Origin: Phocaeicola faecicola
Lineage (GTDB): Bacteria > Bacteroidota > Bacteroidia > Bacteroidales > Bacteroidaceae
Length of the DNA stretch: 45,167 bases
Assembly (NCBI RefSeq): GCF_013618865.1
Contig: NZ_JABSOE010000034.1
Coordinates: 1-45,167, forward strand
Reading direction: 5' to 3'
The notes under the pieces: generated by a model
The model's input: the letters and a program-made list of their open reading frames with translations, nothing else
The model's database searches: none
Told to the model about the DNA's origin: nothing
Shown here: piece by piece, positions 32,507 to 41,669 of the stretch
Position numbering within the stretch: position 1 is the stretch's first letter
Layout of the letters: each line of letters starts with the position of its first letter
Program-made: the position numbers and the translations under genes

Positions 32507-34039
32507 ATGACAACAGCTGAACAATATAAGAAATTTGAGGAACTGGATAAACTGGCTTCTCAGGGTGGTGGCGTAGAGCGCGTGGAAAGACAGCACGCCA
32601 ACGGTCACATGACTGCCCGCGAGCGTATCGATATGTTGCTCGACAAGGGTACGTTCAACGAAATCGACAAGTTTGTGATTCACAACTGTACTGATTTCGG
32701 TATGGAAAAGAACCACATTCCGGGTGACGGAATCGTTTGTGGATACGGAAAGATCGACGGACGTCTGGTATATGTATATGCCTATGACTTTACGGTATAC
32801 GGCGGTACGCTGAGTGCTACCGGTGCCCGCAAGATTGTAAAGGTACAGGAACTGGCACTGAAGAACGGTGCACCGGTGATTGCCTTGAACGACTCGGGTG
32901 GTGCCCGTATTCAGGAAGGTGTAGGAAGTATTTCGGGTTATGCCTCTATTTTCTACCAGAATACCATTGCTTCGGGAGTGATTCCGCAGATCTCGGCTAT
33001 CCTCGGTCCTTGTGCCGGTGGTGCCTGCTATTCTCCTGCACTGACCGACTTCATCTTCATGGTGAAGGAAAAGAGCCACATGTTCATCACTGGTCCGGAC
33101 GTAGTGAAGGCAGTGACTCACGAAGAAGTGGACAAGGAAGAGCTGGGTGGTGCTTATACACACAGCAGCAAGAGCGGTGTGACACACTTCTTGTGTGAGA
33201 CCGAAGAAGAAACCCTGATGAGCATCCGTGAGCTGTTGAGCTTCCTGCCTTCCAATAACATGGAAGATGCACCGATGCAGTCATGCTCAGACGATATCCG
33301 CCGCGTAGAAGAATCACTGATGACCGTGATTCCGGACGATCCGAATATGCCGTACGATATCAAGAACATCATCGAACCGGTGGTGGATGATCACTACTTC
33401 TTCGAAGTGATGCCTCATTTCGCCAAGAACATCGTAGTGGGATTTGCCCGTCTGGGAGGACGTTCAGTAGGTATCGTGGCCAACCAGCCGGCTTACCTGG
33501 CAGGTGTGCTCGATATCGATGCTTCCGACAAGGCTTCACGCTTTATCCGCTTCTGCGACTGCTTCAATATTCCTATCATTACGTTCGAAGACGTACCGGG
33601 CTTCTTGCCGGGCTGCGACCAGGAACACAACGGTATCATCCGTCACGGAGCGAAGATCGTATATGCTTATGCCGAAGCTACTGTACCAAAGATTACCGTA
33701 ATCACCCGTAAGGCTTACGGTGGTGCGTACATCGTAATGAACAGCAAGCCGATCGGTTCGGATGTGAACTTCTCATATCCTACTGCCGAAATTGCAGTGA
33801 TGGGAGCCGACGGAGCCGTGAATATCCTGTACCGTAAGGCTACTCCGGAAGAAAAGGCAAAAGCTGTTGAGGAATACAAGGAGAAATTCTCTAATCCTTA
33901 CCGTGCGGCAGAACAGGGATACATCGATGAGATTATCCTGCCGAAGGATACACGTTACAAACTGATTCAGGCACTTGAGATGACTCAGAACAAGAGCGTG
34001 ACCAATCCGCCTAAGAAACACGGTAACATGCCGCTGTAA
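32507..34039 (+). CDS. Carboxyltransferase (beta) subunit of acyl-CoA carboxylase, probably propionyl-CoA type
   Basis: It transfers the carboxyl from biotin to an acyl-CoA. The 510-residue protein carries both crotonase-fold halves. The first has the GGARIQEGVGSISGYASIF oxyanion loop near residue 130 and GPCAGGACYSPALTDF. The second has DVPGFLPGCDQEHNGIIRHGAKIVYAYAEATVPKITVITRKAYGGAYIVM (two motifs in one stretch) and NFSYPTAEIAVMGADGAVNILYR. The plan matches PccB/MmdA-type single-chain transferases rather than the split AccA/AccD. With biotin carboxylase and carrier next to it, an ATP-driven propionyl-CoA carboxylase is likely, although a decarboxylase role as in MmdA is a family alternative. 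ATG 32507 is preferred over the TTG at 32501. Confidence 0.9.
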   Translation: MTTAEQYKKFEELDKLASQGGGVERVERQHANGHMTARERIDMLLDKGTFNEIDKFVIHNCTDFGMEKNHIPGDGIVCGYGKIDGRLVYVYAYDFTVYGGTLSATGARKIVKVQELALKNGAPVIALNDSGGARIQEGVGSISGYASIFYQNTIASGVIPQISAILGPCAGGACYSPALTDFIFMVKEKSHMFITGPDVVKAVTHEEVDKEELGGAYTHSSKSGVTHFLCETEEETLMSIRELLSFLPSNNMEDAPMQSCSDDIRRVEESLMTVIPDDPNMPYDIKNIIEPVVDDHYFFEVMPHFAKNIVVGFARLGGRSVGIVANQPAYLAGVLDIDASDKASRFIRFCDCFNIPIITFEDVPGFLPGCDQEHNGIIRHGAKIVYAYAEATVPKITVITRKAYGGAYIVMNSKPIGSDVNFSYPTAEIAVMGADGAVNILYRKATPEEKAKAVEEYKEKFSNPYRAAEQGYIDEIILPKDTRYKLIQALEMTQNKSVTNPPKKHGNMPL

Positions 34040-34065
34040 TAAATTAAATAATTAAATAATGAGTA

Positions 34066-34103
34066 GGGAAGCATTGCAAATTATTGCAATGCTTCCCTTT
34101 TTT
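34066..34103 (+). terminator. Terminator of the carboxylase operon
   Basis: A perfect 14-bp stem, GGGAAGCATTGCAA (34066-34079) with TTGCAATGCTTCCC (34084-34097) and an ATTA loop, is followed by TTTTTTATTTT. From here to 34354 lies very AT-rich sequence with no gene that I can support. Confidence 0.95.
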
Positions 34104-34354
34104 ATTTTAAAAACTTTTCATTTCTTTTTGTCGCGTTTATTTATTTCTTTATGTGATATTGTTTAAAAACATATTCTTTGTCAAAAGTTAAATATCCTAT
34201 AATAAAATCCATCTTTAAATATATTATGTTAGTAAAATATGGTTGATGAATAAGTATTTCGTATAAAAAATGAATAAAATCTATTAAATTGATAATTTTT
34301 TATTGTATATGATAAAAAAGTTTTGGTAAAATTATGTTTTAAAAACAAAATATC

Positions 34355-34362
34355 TACTTTTG
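34355..34362 (+). promoter_or_regulatory. Promoter -7 box of the large lipoprotein gene (TACTTTTG)
   Basis: A perfect TAnnTTTG box 44 bp upstream of the ATG at 34407, at the end of a ~250-bp AT-rich spacer. Confidence 0.65.
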
Positions 34363-34406
34363 CAAAAAGATAGTTAATCAAGTGATATAGTAAATTTTTG
34401 TTAGAA

Positions 34407-36905
34407 ATGAAAAAAGTGAGTGTTTGGCTATTCCTTATCCTTTTGTTAGGATATGGATGCTCAAAAGAGGATTCAGTGGGTGGAGACAATGGCAATGGAC
34501 CATTAATTGAAATTTCTGTCCAAGAGGGGGATGAAAACAGTATGATTTATGCAACGTCGGCTGCTTTCAGTTTAAATTTAAAAGGTGTGGAATCTTATGT
34601 GTATGACGTTGCAGAGGGAGAAGTAACAGAATTGCCCGAGGCTGAGGTACTTTATGCCAATGCCAACAATGAGGGAGAAAGTGGTATTATTGAGGCACAG
34701 GAAGGTGCCAACCTGGTTACAGTAGAGGGTCTGGAAGGAAATACGACTTATACGGTGATTTTCGCCTTCAAGAGCACGGAAGGATATGTGGTAAAGAGCA
34801 AGGTGATAACTACTCCGGCTTACTCTCAACTGGTGACTTTAATCAACACGACTACTACCGGAATTACTTTCCACGTTGAGGCAGATGCCGATACTTATTA
34901 CCGTGTAGCGGTAGCCGAAGCTTACAGCTATTATGGAATGAAAGAGCAGTTCGGTCATACCGACGTAGGATTCCTGGAATACGGTACGCTGATGAAAGGC
35001 TCTCAGACAATGACCATCGAAAACGGTACAAAGATTGATCCGGATCAGCCTGCCGAAGACTGGAATACATACCAGATTTTCTATCCGGGCGGTACTTATA
35101 TCCTGCTGGTGGGTGAATGCGACTCGGAGGGTAACCTGCTGTTCGAAAGAAAAGAAGGAGGTTCGTTCCCGGGCGAACTGCTGAACCAGTCTGTGGCTGA
35201 CCACATCGGTGAATATACGGAGGAGTATACCGACTTCGATGCGACTTATACCGGAAAATATGCGAAAATGAAATTATGGACTGCTTTCCCTGAACAGGTA
35301 GAAAACCAGACCAAAGTGGAAATTCTGAGAAAAACCGAAACTTCCTTGTCTTTCTCGGTAGTTCCGGGAGAAGGTGTCCTCAGTTATGGCGCATGTCTGA
35401 TTGCGGAAGAAGACTACAATCATCTGTTGACATGGGTAGGTGAGGAAGGTATCCAGTCTTATCTGTTCTATTACATGACCAGTCCGAGTGTGGAACCAGC
35501 AGAGTTTTCTTATGAACGTCTGACGGTGGGCCTGAAGTATAAAATGGTAGTCATCTGTAACTACTCTGAAGATTTCATGAAGCAGAGTGCTTATGTACAG
35601 GATGTGGAAATCACTCCGTCTACCAATCCGAAATCTGTACTGACCCTGACTCATGTTCCAAGCGACAATCCGTATGAGGTGGTATTCAACATCAAGGCTC
35701 CGAATAAAGACTGTTACGGTGTGCGTTATGTGATGAACTATGTCAGTGAATGGGCAGGCGCTCCTTACGAGGACGACAAGATGCTTGAAATGTATGGAGC
35801 AGATGTAAAAGATGCAGAGATTTATGCTCAGATCAACAGCGACCAGGGTTACAATATGTCATTCGAAAGCTGGGAAAATACAGAGTCAAGAATCATCATG
35901 CAGTCGTATAATGTAGACGAAGGACGTTCTGACATTTACGAGGCTACCGGAAAGTCGGCTCCTGAAACAGGTACTCCGTTGGATTCTCCGGTGTTCGACA
36001 AGATTACCGGAACCTGGACGGCTACTTACAAGTACCGTACTTCCAAGAAGGGAGAAACTCAGACTGCTTCTTTCCCGATCGTGTTCACTCAGAATGCCAA
36101 CGAGGCTCCGGCTTCTATCCCGGCCGACGTACATGCATCTTTGATGACTTACTGGAAGGGACTCGGATACGATGACGCGACTGCTGAAGCAAAGATTCAG
36201 GAATATTTTGAAGAATACAAGGTATCTGCCGAAAAGTATTCTACTAAATATAAGAACATGAACCGTATTGTAGGTAACGGATTCAAGCCGCTGCATGAGT
36301 TCTACGGCACTTGGAATTTGTTCTGTGACCTTGAATATGCAGTAGCTACTGCTGACGAACTGTTCTATGACTACGGACCTAAGATTTTCCTGCAGGTTGT
36401 GAAAGGCGATGACGGAAAAGAGCAAATCGGTCTGGTAACTTACGAAAATGCCATTCCGCCGATCTCATCGGGCATTACCAACTACAGCTACTACATGTTC
36501 GGTGAAAACGTAGAGTCTTCGGATATGGGATACCGCAACATTACCTTCCCGGTTGAAGTGTCGGAAGATGGTACGACAATGTCAATCAAGGGACTGGAAG
36601 ACTCAAGCATTACTCCTTATCCGCTGTATCCTTCTGTAGGATACCTGATGAGCAACTATCCGTTCTACCGCTTCTACGGTGTCAGTGAAATTACGCTGAC
36701 CAAGGTTTCGGAAGACGAAAAGGTAGCCGGACAGACTCAGGTGGCTTCACGCACCGGATATGAAGTGAAACCGATCGATGCACACCGTGGCGGCAACCGC
36801 TTCATGAAGATTAATCTGCCGACCCGTAAGAGTGCATTGAAGTTCCAGGAAAAGACCTTTGACTATAAGGGTCTGCCGACTGAGGCACAGAAACGGAACT
36901 GGTAA
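34407..36905 (+). CDS. Large surface-type lipoprotein of unknown function
   Basis: I do not recognise the family. The 832-residue product has a lipoprotein signal with the lipobox ending at Cys18 (LGYGC), followed by SKEDS. That Lys-acid pattern resembles the lipoprotein export signal that sends Bacteroidetes lipoproteins to the cell surface. The body is beta-rich. Residues ~35-130 look like an Ig/fibronectin-type domain (VTVEGLEGNTTYTVIFAFKSTEGYVVKSKVITTPA), and similar three-layer segments recur later, e.g. YERLTVGLKYKMVVICNYSEDF. A C-terminal part (about 520-800) differs and includes GTWTATYKYRTSK and a GTWNLFCDLEYAV stretch, possibly a lipocalin-like fold. The frame also opens with TTG at 34398; ATG 34407 gives the clean signal. 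It lies just upstream of the thioredoxin/barrel/lipoprotein cluster. Confidence 0.75.
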   Translation: MKKVSVWLFLILLLGYGCSKEDSVGGDNGNGPLIEISVQEGDENSMIYATSAAFSLNLKGVESYVYDVAEGEVTELPEAEVLYANANNEGESGIIEAQEGANLVTVEGLEGNTTYTVIFAFKSTEGYVVKSKVITTPAYSQLVTLINTTTTGITFHVEADADTYYRVAVAEAYSYYGMKEQFGHTDVGFLEYGTLMKGSQTMTIENGTKIDPDQPAEDWNTYQIFYPGGTYILLVGECDSEGNLLFERKEGGSFPGELLNQSVADHIGEYTEEYTDFDATYTGKYAKMKLWTAFPEQVENQTKVEILRKTETSLSFSVVPGEGVLSYGACLIAEEDYNHLLTWVGEEGIQSYLFYYMTSPSVEPAEFSYERLTVGLKYKMVVICNYSEDFMKQSAYVQDVEITPSTNPKSVLTLTHVPSDNPYEVVFNIKAPNKDCYGVRYVMNYVSEWAGAPYEDDKMLEMYGADVKDAEIYAQINSDQGYNMSFESWENTESRIIMQSYNVDEGRSDIYEATGKSAPETGTPLDSPVFDKITGTWTATYKYRTSKKGETQTASFPIVFTQNANEAPASIPADVHASLMTYWKGLGYDDATAEAKIQEYFEEYKVSAEKYSTKYKNMNRIVGNGFKPLHEFYGTWNLFCDLEYAVATADELFYDYGPKIFLQVVKGDDGKEQIGLVTYENAIPPISSGITNYSYYMFGENVESSDMGYRNITFPVEVSEDGTTMSIKGLEDSSITPYPLYPSVGYLMSNYPFYRFYGVSEITLTKVSEDEKVAGQTQVASRTGYEVKPIDAHRGGNRFMKINLPTRKSALKFQEKTFDYKGLPTEAQKRNW

Positions 36906-36958
36906 TATTCAGGGGATATATATGTGAGTGTTTTTTATAGTTAATTGAAGTGCCTGGA

Positions 36959-37009
36959 AGGGAAGAGGATGGTCTCTCTTCCCTGATCCGGGACACTTGT
37001 AAAAGTGTC
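36959..37009 (+). promoter_or_regulatory. Two successive hairpins upstream of the first thioredoxin gene
   Basis: AGGGAAGAG (36959-36967) pairs with CTCTTCCCT (36976-36984). GACACTT (36992-36998) pairs with AAGTGTC (37003-37009) around GTAA, a GNRA-type tetraloop. Neither is followed by a T run, and no TAnnTTTG box lies between them and the next gene. They may be RNA processing or stability elements in a transcript from the lipoprotein gene. Confidence 0.45.
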
Positions 37010-37046
37010 GGACTCTTCTGACCGGGGAGTATAAATGTATTATATT

Positions 37047-37544
37047 ATGAAAAAATATCTGTCGATTCTTTTAGGAATCTTATTGTTCTTTATATACGTT
37101 CCTGTACAGGCACAGACTGAGGTGCCTGATGTAAAAGTGAAAAATCTGAATGGGGAATTGGTCAGCATCCGGGAGGTGGTTCAGGGAAAGCCTTTCATCA
37201 TGTCGTTCTGGGGAGTAACGTGCAAGCCCTGCCTGATGGAACTGAACGCACTGAATGACCAGATGGAGGAATGGCTGGAAGAAGTGGACTTTGACATTGT
37301 GGCTGTATCTATCGACGACAGCCGTTTTTCTTCCCGCGCACGTTCCATGGTACAGGGATACGACTGGCAGTTTCAGGCTGTTTTCGATGAAAACCAGGAC
37401 TTGAAGCGGGCAATGAACGTGTCTTTCACTCCGCAGACTTATATATTTGATGCAGCGGGAAAGATGGTTTATTCTCATTCGGGATATACCCCTGGAAGTG
37501 AACAGGAATTATTGGAACAACTGAAAAAGATAGCAGGGAAATGA
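37047..37544 (+). CDS. TlpA-like periplasmic thioredoxin (CKPC)
   Basis: From ATG 37047 the product is 165 residues. It has a signal peptide (MKKYLSILLGILLFFIYVPVQA) and a thioredoxin fold with the redox pair Cys59-Lys-Pro-Cys62 in SFWGVTCKPCLMEL. Further on come VAVSIDDSRFSSRARSMV and the cis-proline segment NVSFTPQTYIFDAAG, so the fold and active site are complete. TlpA/ResA-type proteins reduce or isomerise disulfides in exported proteins. An ATG at 37035 in frame is an alternative start. The stop overlaps the next gene's ATG (ATGA at 37541), so the two are translationally coupled, which ties this thioredoxin to the barrel protein. Confidence 0.88.
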   Translation: MKKYLSILLGILLFFIYVPVQAQTEVPDVKVKNLNGELVSIREVVQGKPFIMSFWGVTCKPCLMELNALNDQMEEWLEEVDFDIVAVSIDDSRFSSRARSMVQGYDWQFQAVFDENQDLKRAMNVSFTPQTYIFDAAGKMVYSHSGYTPGSEQELLEQLKKIAGK

Positions 37545-39106
37545 AAAAGTGGATCGCATTGTGTATGGCAGGGGCTGTATCCTCTCTCTACGCACAGGAC
37601 AAAGGGGGACTGACCGGTAGCCTTGAATCAAACAATATCTATTACGTGGACGATAGCAAGCTGGGGAATTCTGCTGCTAATCCGGATGACCATTTCGGTT
37701 CGAACAGTTACCTGAAACTGGATTACATGAAAGGGAAGTTCTCTGCGGGTATTCAGCTCGAGGGATTCCTGCCGGCATTGCAGGGGTATGAATATGCTAC
37801 CTATAACAACGGAAAACGTACTTTGCTGGGATCGAAATACATCAGCTGGCAGGATGACAACTTCAGTTTCCGTGTGGGAGATATCTTCGAACAGTATGGC
37901 AGCGGACTGGTTTTCCGCAGTTATGAAGACCATACGCTCGGATTCAACAATTCCATCGAGGGTGTGAGAGGGGCGTATAATTACAAGAACTGGTTAGAGG
38001 TCAGTGCATTGTATGGTCGTCCTCGTCTGTATCTGGATTATGCGGAATCGGCCGTGCGCGGAGGTAACCTGAATGTGTCTTTGGGCAGCATCCTCGGATG
38101 GAAGGAGGTAGCCTTCGACCTGGGTGGAAGTTATGTAAACCGTTATGAGGCGCTGATGGACGATCCGGACTTTGTGGACCGGCTGACAACCAATAACCTG
38201 GATATGTATTCGGCCCGTGCCAGTATGGGATGGAAGGGGCTCGATGCCCGTGTGGAATATGTATCGAAGGGAAAGGATTTCCCGAATGCAGTGGCTGCCG
38301 AGATGGTGGACGGAAAGGCTATCTTGGCCGAATTGGGATATTCTTACAAGAATTTCTCGGCTTTGGGTACTTTCAGAAAGTTGGAACAGATGAGTACCAT
38401 GCTTTCCTTGAAGGGAGCCGGAACGGGAAATGTACTGAACTATCTGCCGTCATTGACCCGTCAGTATACGTATATGCTAGCCAACCTGAATCCGTATCAG
38501 GTGCAAGCCGAAGGTGAGACTGCGGCACAGGTGGATGTGTATTATTCTATCCGCAACAAGGAGAACCGGTATAATTACTGGAACTTGCATGCCAATTTCT
38601 CTACGGCATATTCGGATGCCAAGATTACCGGTGAATCCCGGTTGTTGTGGCGGGACATGAATGTGGATGTGGAGCATCAGTGGAACAAGCAGTGGAAGAC
38701 TTCGGCCCTGGTTTCCGTTCAGGAATGGAGCCCGGAACACGGAGCCAATGACAAGACATATGCTTCGAACATCTTTGTACTGGACAATACTTATAAGTTC
38801 AATAAGAAGATGTCTCTGCGCGCCGAACTGCAGTATCTGTATTCTCAGGATTACGAGAAGGACTGGATGGCTGTCTTGCTGGAATTCGGCATGGCACCGC
38901 GGTGGAGCTTCAGTGTAAGCGATATGTACAATCACGGTTCTTCGGACATTCATTATTACAACGTATCGGCCAGTTATGCTTATAAGGCTACCCGCATCCA
39001 GTTGGGATACGGTCGTAACCGTGCCGGATATGTCTGCTCCGGCGGAGTCTGCCGATGGACACCGGCCTATACAGGAGCCAATCTGACCATTACTTCTTCT
39101 TTCTGA
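37541..39106 (+). CDS. DUF6029-like outer-membrane protein
   Basis: The 521-residue product has a short signal peptide (MKKWIALCMAGAVSSLYA, then QDKGG). The mature part is made of amphipathic beta strands throughout, such as SYLKLDYMKGKFSAGIQLEGF, FSFRVGDIFEQYGSGLVFRSYED, NYWNLHANFSTAYSDAKI, SLRAELQYLYSQDY and IQLGYGRNRAGYVCSGG. It ends ANLTITSSF with a terminal Phe, as in outer-membrane barrels. I associate it with DUF6029, a Bacteroidetes family without an assigned role. There are few cysteines, one pair (C-S-G-G-V-C) close to the end. Coupling to the CKPC thioredoxin and the lipoproteins that follow suggest an export or assembly function, which is inference. Confidence 0.72.
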   Translation: MKKWIALCMAGAVSSLYAQDKGGLTGSLESNNIYYVDDSKLGNSAANPDDHFGSNSYLKLDYMKGKFSAGIQLEGFLPALQGYEYATYNNGKRTLLGSKYISWQDDNFSFRVGDIFEQYGSGLVFRSYEDHTLGFNNSIEGVRGAYNYKNWLEVSALYGRPRLYLDYAESAVRGGNLNVSLGSILGWKEVAFDLGGSYVNRYEALMDDPDFVDRLTTNNLDMYSARASMGWKGLDARVEYVSKGKDFPNAVAAEMVDGKAILAELGYSYKNFSALGTFRKLEQMSTMLSLKGAGTGNVLNYLPSLTRQYTYMLANLNPYQVQAEGETAAQVDVYYSIRNKENRYNYWNLHANFSTAYSDAKITGESRLLWRDMNVDVEHQWNKQWKTSALVSVQEWSPEHGANDKTYASNIFVLDNTYKFNKKMSLRAELQYLYSQDYEKDWMAVLLEFGMAPRWSFSVSDMYNHGSSDIHYYNVSASYAYKATRIQLGYGRNRAGYVCSGGVCRWTPAYTGANLTITSSF

Positions 39107-39163
39107 CGGAAACATCCGGAGGAAGGGGAAATCAGGAATCGTAAAATTTGATGTTGGTATTTA

Positions 39164-39171
39164 TAAATTTG
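39164..39171 (+). promoter_or_regulatory. Possible -7 box before the Omp28-like gene (TAAATTTG)
   Basis: It fits TAnnTTTG but lies only 5 bp before the ATG at 39177. If used, the message would start at about 39178 and the ATG at 39195 would be the start. No -33 element at proper spacing is seen, so it may be chance. Confidence 0.3.
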
Positions 39172-39176
39172 ATCGT

Positions 39177-40319
39177 ATGAAAAAGATATTTACTATGAAA
39201 ACGAGAAATTGGTTTTCTTTTGTGTTGTGCTGTATGATGATGTGTTTCGTTTCCTGTACCGGAAATGACGGCTCGGGAGAGGAACCGGGTCCGGATCTGC
39301 AAGGTGATCTGGTCATCACTTCTTCTTCTTCCTTTGTAGTTGCCGACGGTTCGGATGCGGTCACCCTGACCGTGAAAAAGGGAGATACCGATGTAACGGC
39401 TGCAGCCAAGATCTACATGAACAATGCAGTCTATTCTTCTACTACTTTTACCACTACCGAACCGGGAGAATATGAATTCTTCGCCAGCTATGAAGGAGAT
39501 ATCTCTGAAAAGATCAAGGTGAAAGCCGTTGCTGAAGGAGTAACTCCTCTGCCCGAAGACGGACAGCCTGATAACTTTGACAGTTTCCGTCGCCGTGCCC
39601 TGGTTATTCAGTCTACCGGTACATGGTGCCAGTTCTGTCCGTTGGCTACAGGTGGTATCCAGGAATATCTGGCTAACCATAAAGAAGGGGATGCCGTATT
39701 TGCTGCGGCTCACGATGGTGATGAAATGAGTAACGATTATTCCAGCAAGGTCAATACTTGGATTGGGGTAACTACTTTCCCGACGGTTACAATGAACCTG
39801 AACAATATTTCCAGTTCCTTGACGATGAGTACCAATTTCTCTCAAAATGCAAGCCTGATTGACGAAGCAGTGTCACAGTTTGTAGGAGAAAAGGCCATGT
39901 CGGGCATTGCCGTTGCTGTAAGTGGCAGAGAGGATACCGGAAAACTGGATGTAATCGGTCAGGTGAAGATCGGTGAGACAGGACAGTACCGTATCGTAGC
40001 CTGGTTGCTGGAAGATGGTATCAAGGCTGAACAGACTGTAGCATCAGGTATCGAAGGTGATTTCTCTACTCACAACAATGTGTTGCGCCTGTCTTCTTCT
40101 TCAAAGGCATACGGAGAACAGTTGGGACAGAACCAGACCTTGTCTAAGGGAACGTTGGTTGACTTTGCAATGGAAATGAATCTGAATGATGCGACATTGA
40201 ACAGTTTAGGAAGCTGCAAGGTGGCAGTCATGGTTACTTCTGCAAAGACTGGACGTTATGTGGTTGACAACGTGGTACTTTGCCCGATCAATGATGCGGT
40301 TGCCTTTGAATATAAATAA
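39177..40319 (+). CDS. Omp28-like lipoprotein with a thioredoxin-type CQFC motif
   Basis: The 380-residue product has a lipoprotein signal ending at Cys27 (CFVSC), then a spacer rich in Gly/Glu/Asp. An Ig-like domain (about 40-125: LVITSSSSFVVADGSDAVTLTVKKGDTDVTAAAKIYM and on) comes before an Omp28 domain. That domain contains TGTWCQFCPLATGG with Cys151 and Cys154 in a thioredoxin-like position, and FPTVTMNLNN resembling the cis-Pro loop. Omp28-related proteins are known as outer-membrane lipoproteins of Bacteroidetes; their biochemical role is unclear. A second ATG at 39195 could be the real start and keeps the lipobox. It lies 70 nt after the DUF6029-like gene and 8 nt before the protease gene. 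Confidence 0.82.
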   Translation: MKKIFTMKTRNWFSFVLCCMMMCFVSCTGNDGSGEEPGPDLQGDLVITSSSSFVVADGSDAVTLTVKKGDTDVTAAAKIYMNNAVYSSTTFTTTEPGEYEFFASYEGDISEKIKVKAVAEGVTPLPEDGQPDNFDSFRRRALVIQSTGTWCQFCPLATGGIQEYLANHKEGDAVFAAAHDGDEMSNDYSSKVNTWIGVTTFPTVTMNLNNISSSLTMSTNFSQNASLIDEAVSQFVGEKAMSGIAVAVSGREDTGKLDVIGQVKIGETGQYRIVAWLLEDGIKAEQTVASGIEGDFSTHNNVLRLSSSSKAYGEQLGQNQTLSKGTLVDFAMEMNLNDATLNSLGSCKVAVMVTSAKTGRYVVDNVVLCPINDAVAFEYK

Positions 40320-40327
40320 AGTCGTTT

Positions 40328-41641
40328 ATGAGAAAATATGTATATGTTTTAATGGTATCCTGCCTGTCTTTGTGGACCGCCTGTTCGGAAGACGACAAGG
40401 GCACTTCGGAACCTGTGGATGAGGCTTACCTGGAAGTGGGGCAGGACTCGTTTAAGGGAGTCCAGTCGGACGGTGGAGTGTATACGTTGTCGGTTTCCAC
40501 CAACCAGGAGTGGAGCCTGACCAGCGACAAGCAGTGGTGCGTGGTACAGGGAACTGGCAGTGGAAGCGGAAGTGCGGAGGTACAGATTGAACTGAAGGAG
40601 AATTATGAAGCGGACAGTCGTACGGCTACCCTGTTACTGACAGCGGTACAGCAGGAGGACATGTCGGTGGAAATTCAGGTGGAGCAGCCGGGGAAGGCTT
40701 ATCAGGCCGATGCCCACTATAAGATTCCGGTAGTCTTTCAGGTGCTGTATGCCAATCGGAACAACGAAAACCAGTATGTGCGCGAAGGCCATCTGAAGGA
40801 GGTGCTGGACCGGGTGAACTCGCTGTACAAGCAAAGTGGGGTGAACATGAACCTGGAGTTTGTAATGGCTGAGGAAACTCCCGACGGAAAACCAATGGAA
40901 GAACCGGGTGTCAACCGTGTGGCATGGACGTCTTCTATCATCGACTGTGAAAAGTTCATGAGTTCCAGCGAGGAAAGATACTTGAATCTGGTGTGGGACC
41001 CGAACCGGTATATCAATGTTTTTCTGTATACCTTCAGTACTCCCAATATCCTGGGTATTTCTCAGTTCCCCTTTGTGGTGGCGCCGGATGCCCTTCCGGG
41101 AGTTACCCAGTGGCAGGGAGAGGTACCGGGAGTGGAGCAGTTGAACCGTCCTCAGTGCGTGTCTATCAATAACCGCTATGTATACGATTTTTCGGATCCG
41201 CTTTCGCCGGAGCATCCGGACGGGGCTGATACGAATGTTGCCGGTACACTGGCGCACGAACTTGGACATTTCCTGGGACTGAGACATGTCTTTTCTGAAA
41301 CGTATACGGGAAGATGCGCGGATACTGACTATTGTGAGGATACTCCGTCGTACGACCGGAATGTATACCTGAAGCTGGTCAATTTCTACGGAACGGCCTA
41401 TAAGGAGCATCTGGACGAACTGATCTGCAGAGAAGAGTGTGCTTCGGGAATGACATTCGTATCCGACAATATCATGGATTATTCGATTTCGTATGCCGAT
41501 GCGTTTACTCCCGAACAGCAGGAAAGAGTGCGCTACATTCTGGAGCATGCAGTGTTTATTCCGGGACCTAAGGCTCCGAGAACTGCTGCACGGAGCAGAA
41601 GTACTGCCAAACTGGATTTACCATTTGAGTTAATGAAGTGA
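40328..41641 (+). CDS. Zinc metalloprotease lipoprotein (M43/pappalysin-like) with N-terminal BACON domain
   Basis: The 437-residue product has a lipoprotein signal ending at Cys19 (LWTAC), followed by SEDDK, an acid-rich pattern like the Bacteroidetes surface-export signal. Residues ~35-125 form a BACON-type domain (GGVYTLSVSTNQEWSLTSDKQWCVVQGTG). The C-terminal part is a metzincin protease: HELGHFLGLRH with ligands His310, His314 and His320 and catalytic Glu311, a Cys-rich insertion (RCADTDYCEDTPSYDR; ICREECASG), and a Met-turn at Met383 in DNIMDYS. The family cleaves proteins outside the cell. Disulfides in the insertion would need oxidative folding, which suits the two redox proteins encoded just upstream. 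It follows the Omp28-like gene by 8 nt and likely shares its transcript. Confidence 0.9.
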   Translation: MRKYVYVLMVSCLSLWTACSEDDKGTSEPVDEAYLEVGQDSFKGVQSDGGVYTLSVSTNQEWSLTSDKQWCVVQGTGSGSGSAEVQIELKENYEADSRTATLLLTAVQQEDMSVEIQVEQPGKAYQADAHYKIPVVFQVLYANRNNENQYVREGHLKEVLDRVNSLYKQSGVNMNLEFVMAEETPDGKPMEEPGVNRVAWTSSIIDCEKFMSSSEERYLNLVWDPNRYINVFLYTFSTPNILGISQFPFVVAPDALPGVTQWQGEVPGVEQLNRPQCVSINNRYVYDFSDPLSPEHPDGADTNVAGTLAHELGHFLGLRHVFSETYTGRCADTDYCEDTPSYDRNVYLKLVNFYGTAYKEHLDELICREECASGMTFVSDNIMDYSISYADAFTPEQQERVRYILEHAVFIPGPKAPRTAARSRSTAKLDLPFELMK

Positions 41642-41669
41642 GATTTTATAATTTAAAAATGAGACGTTT

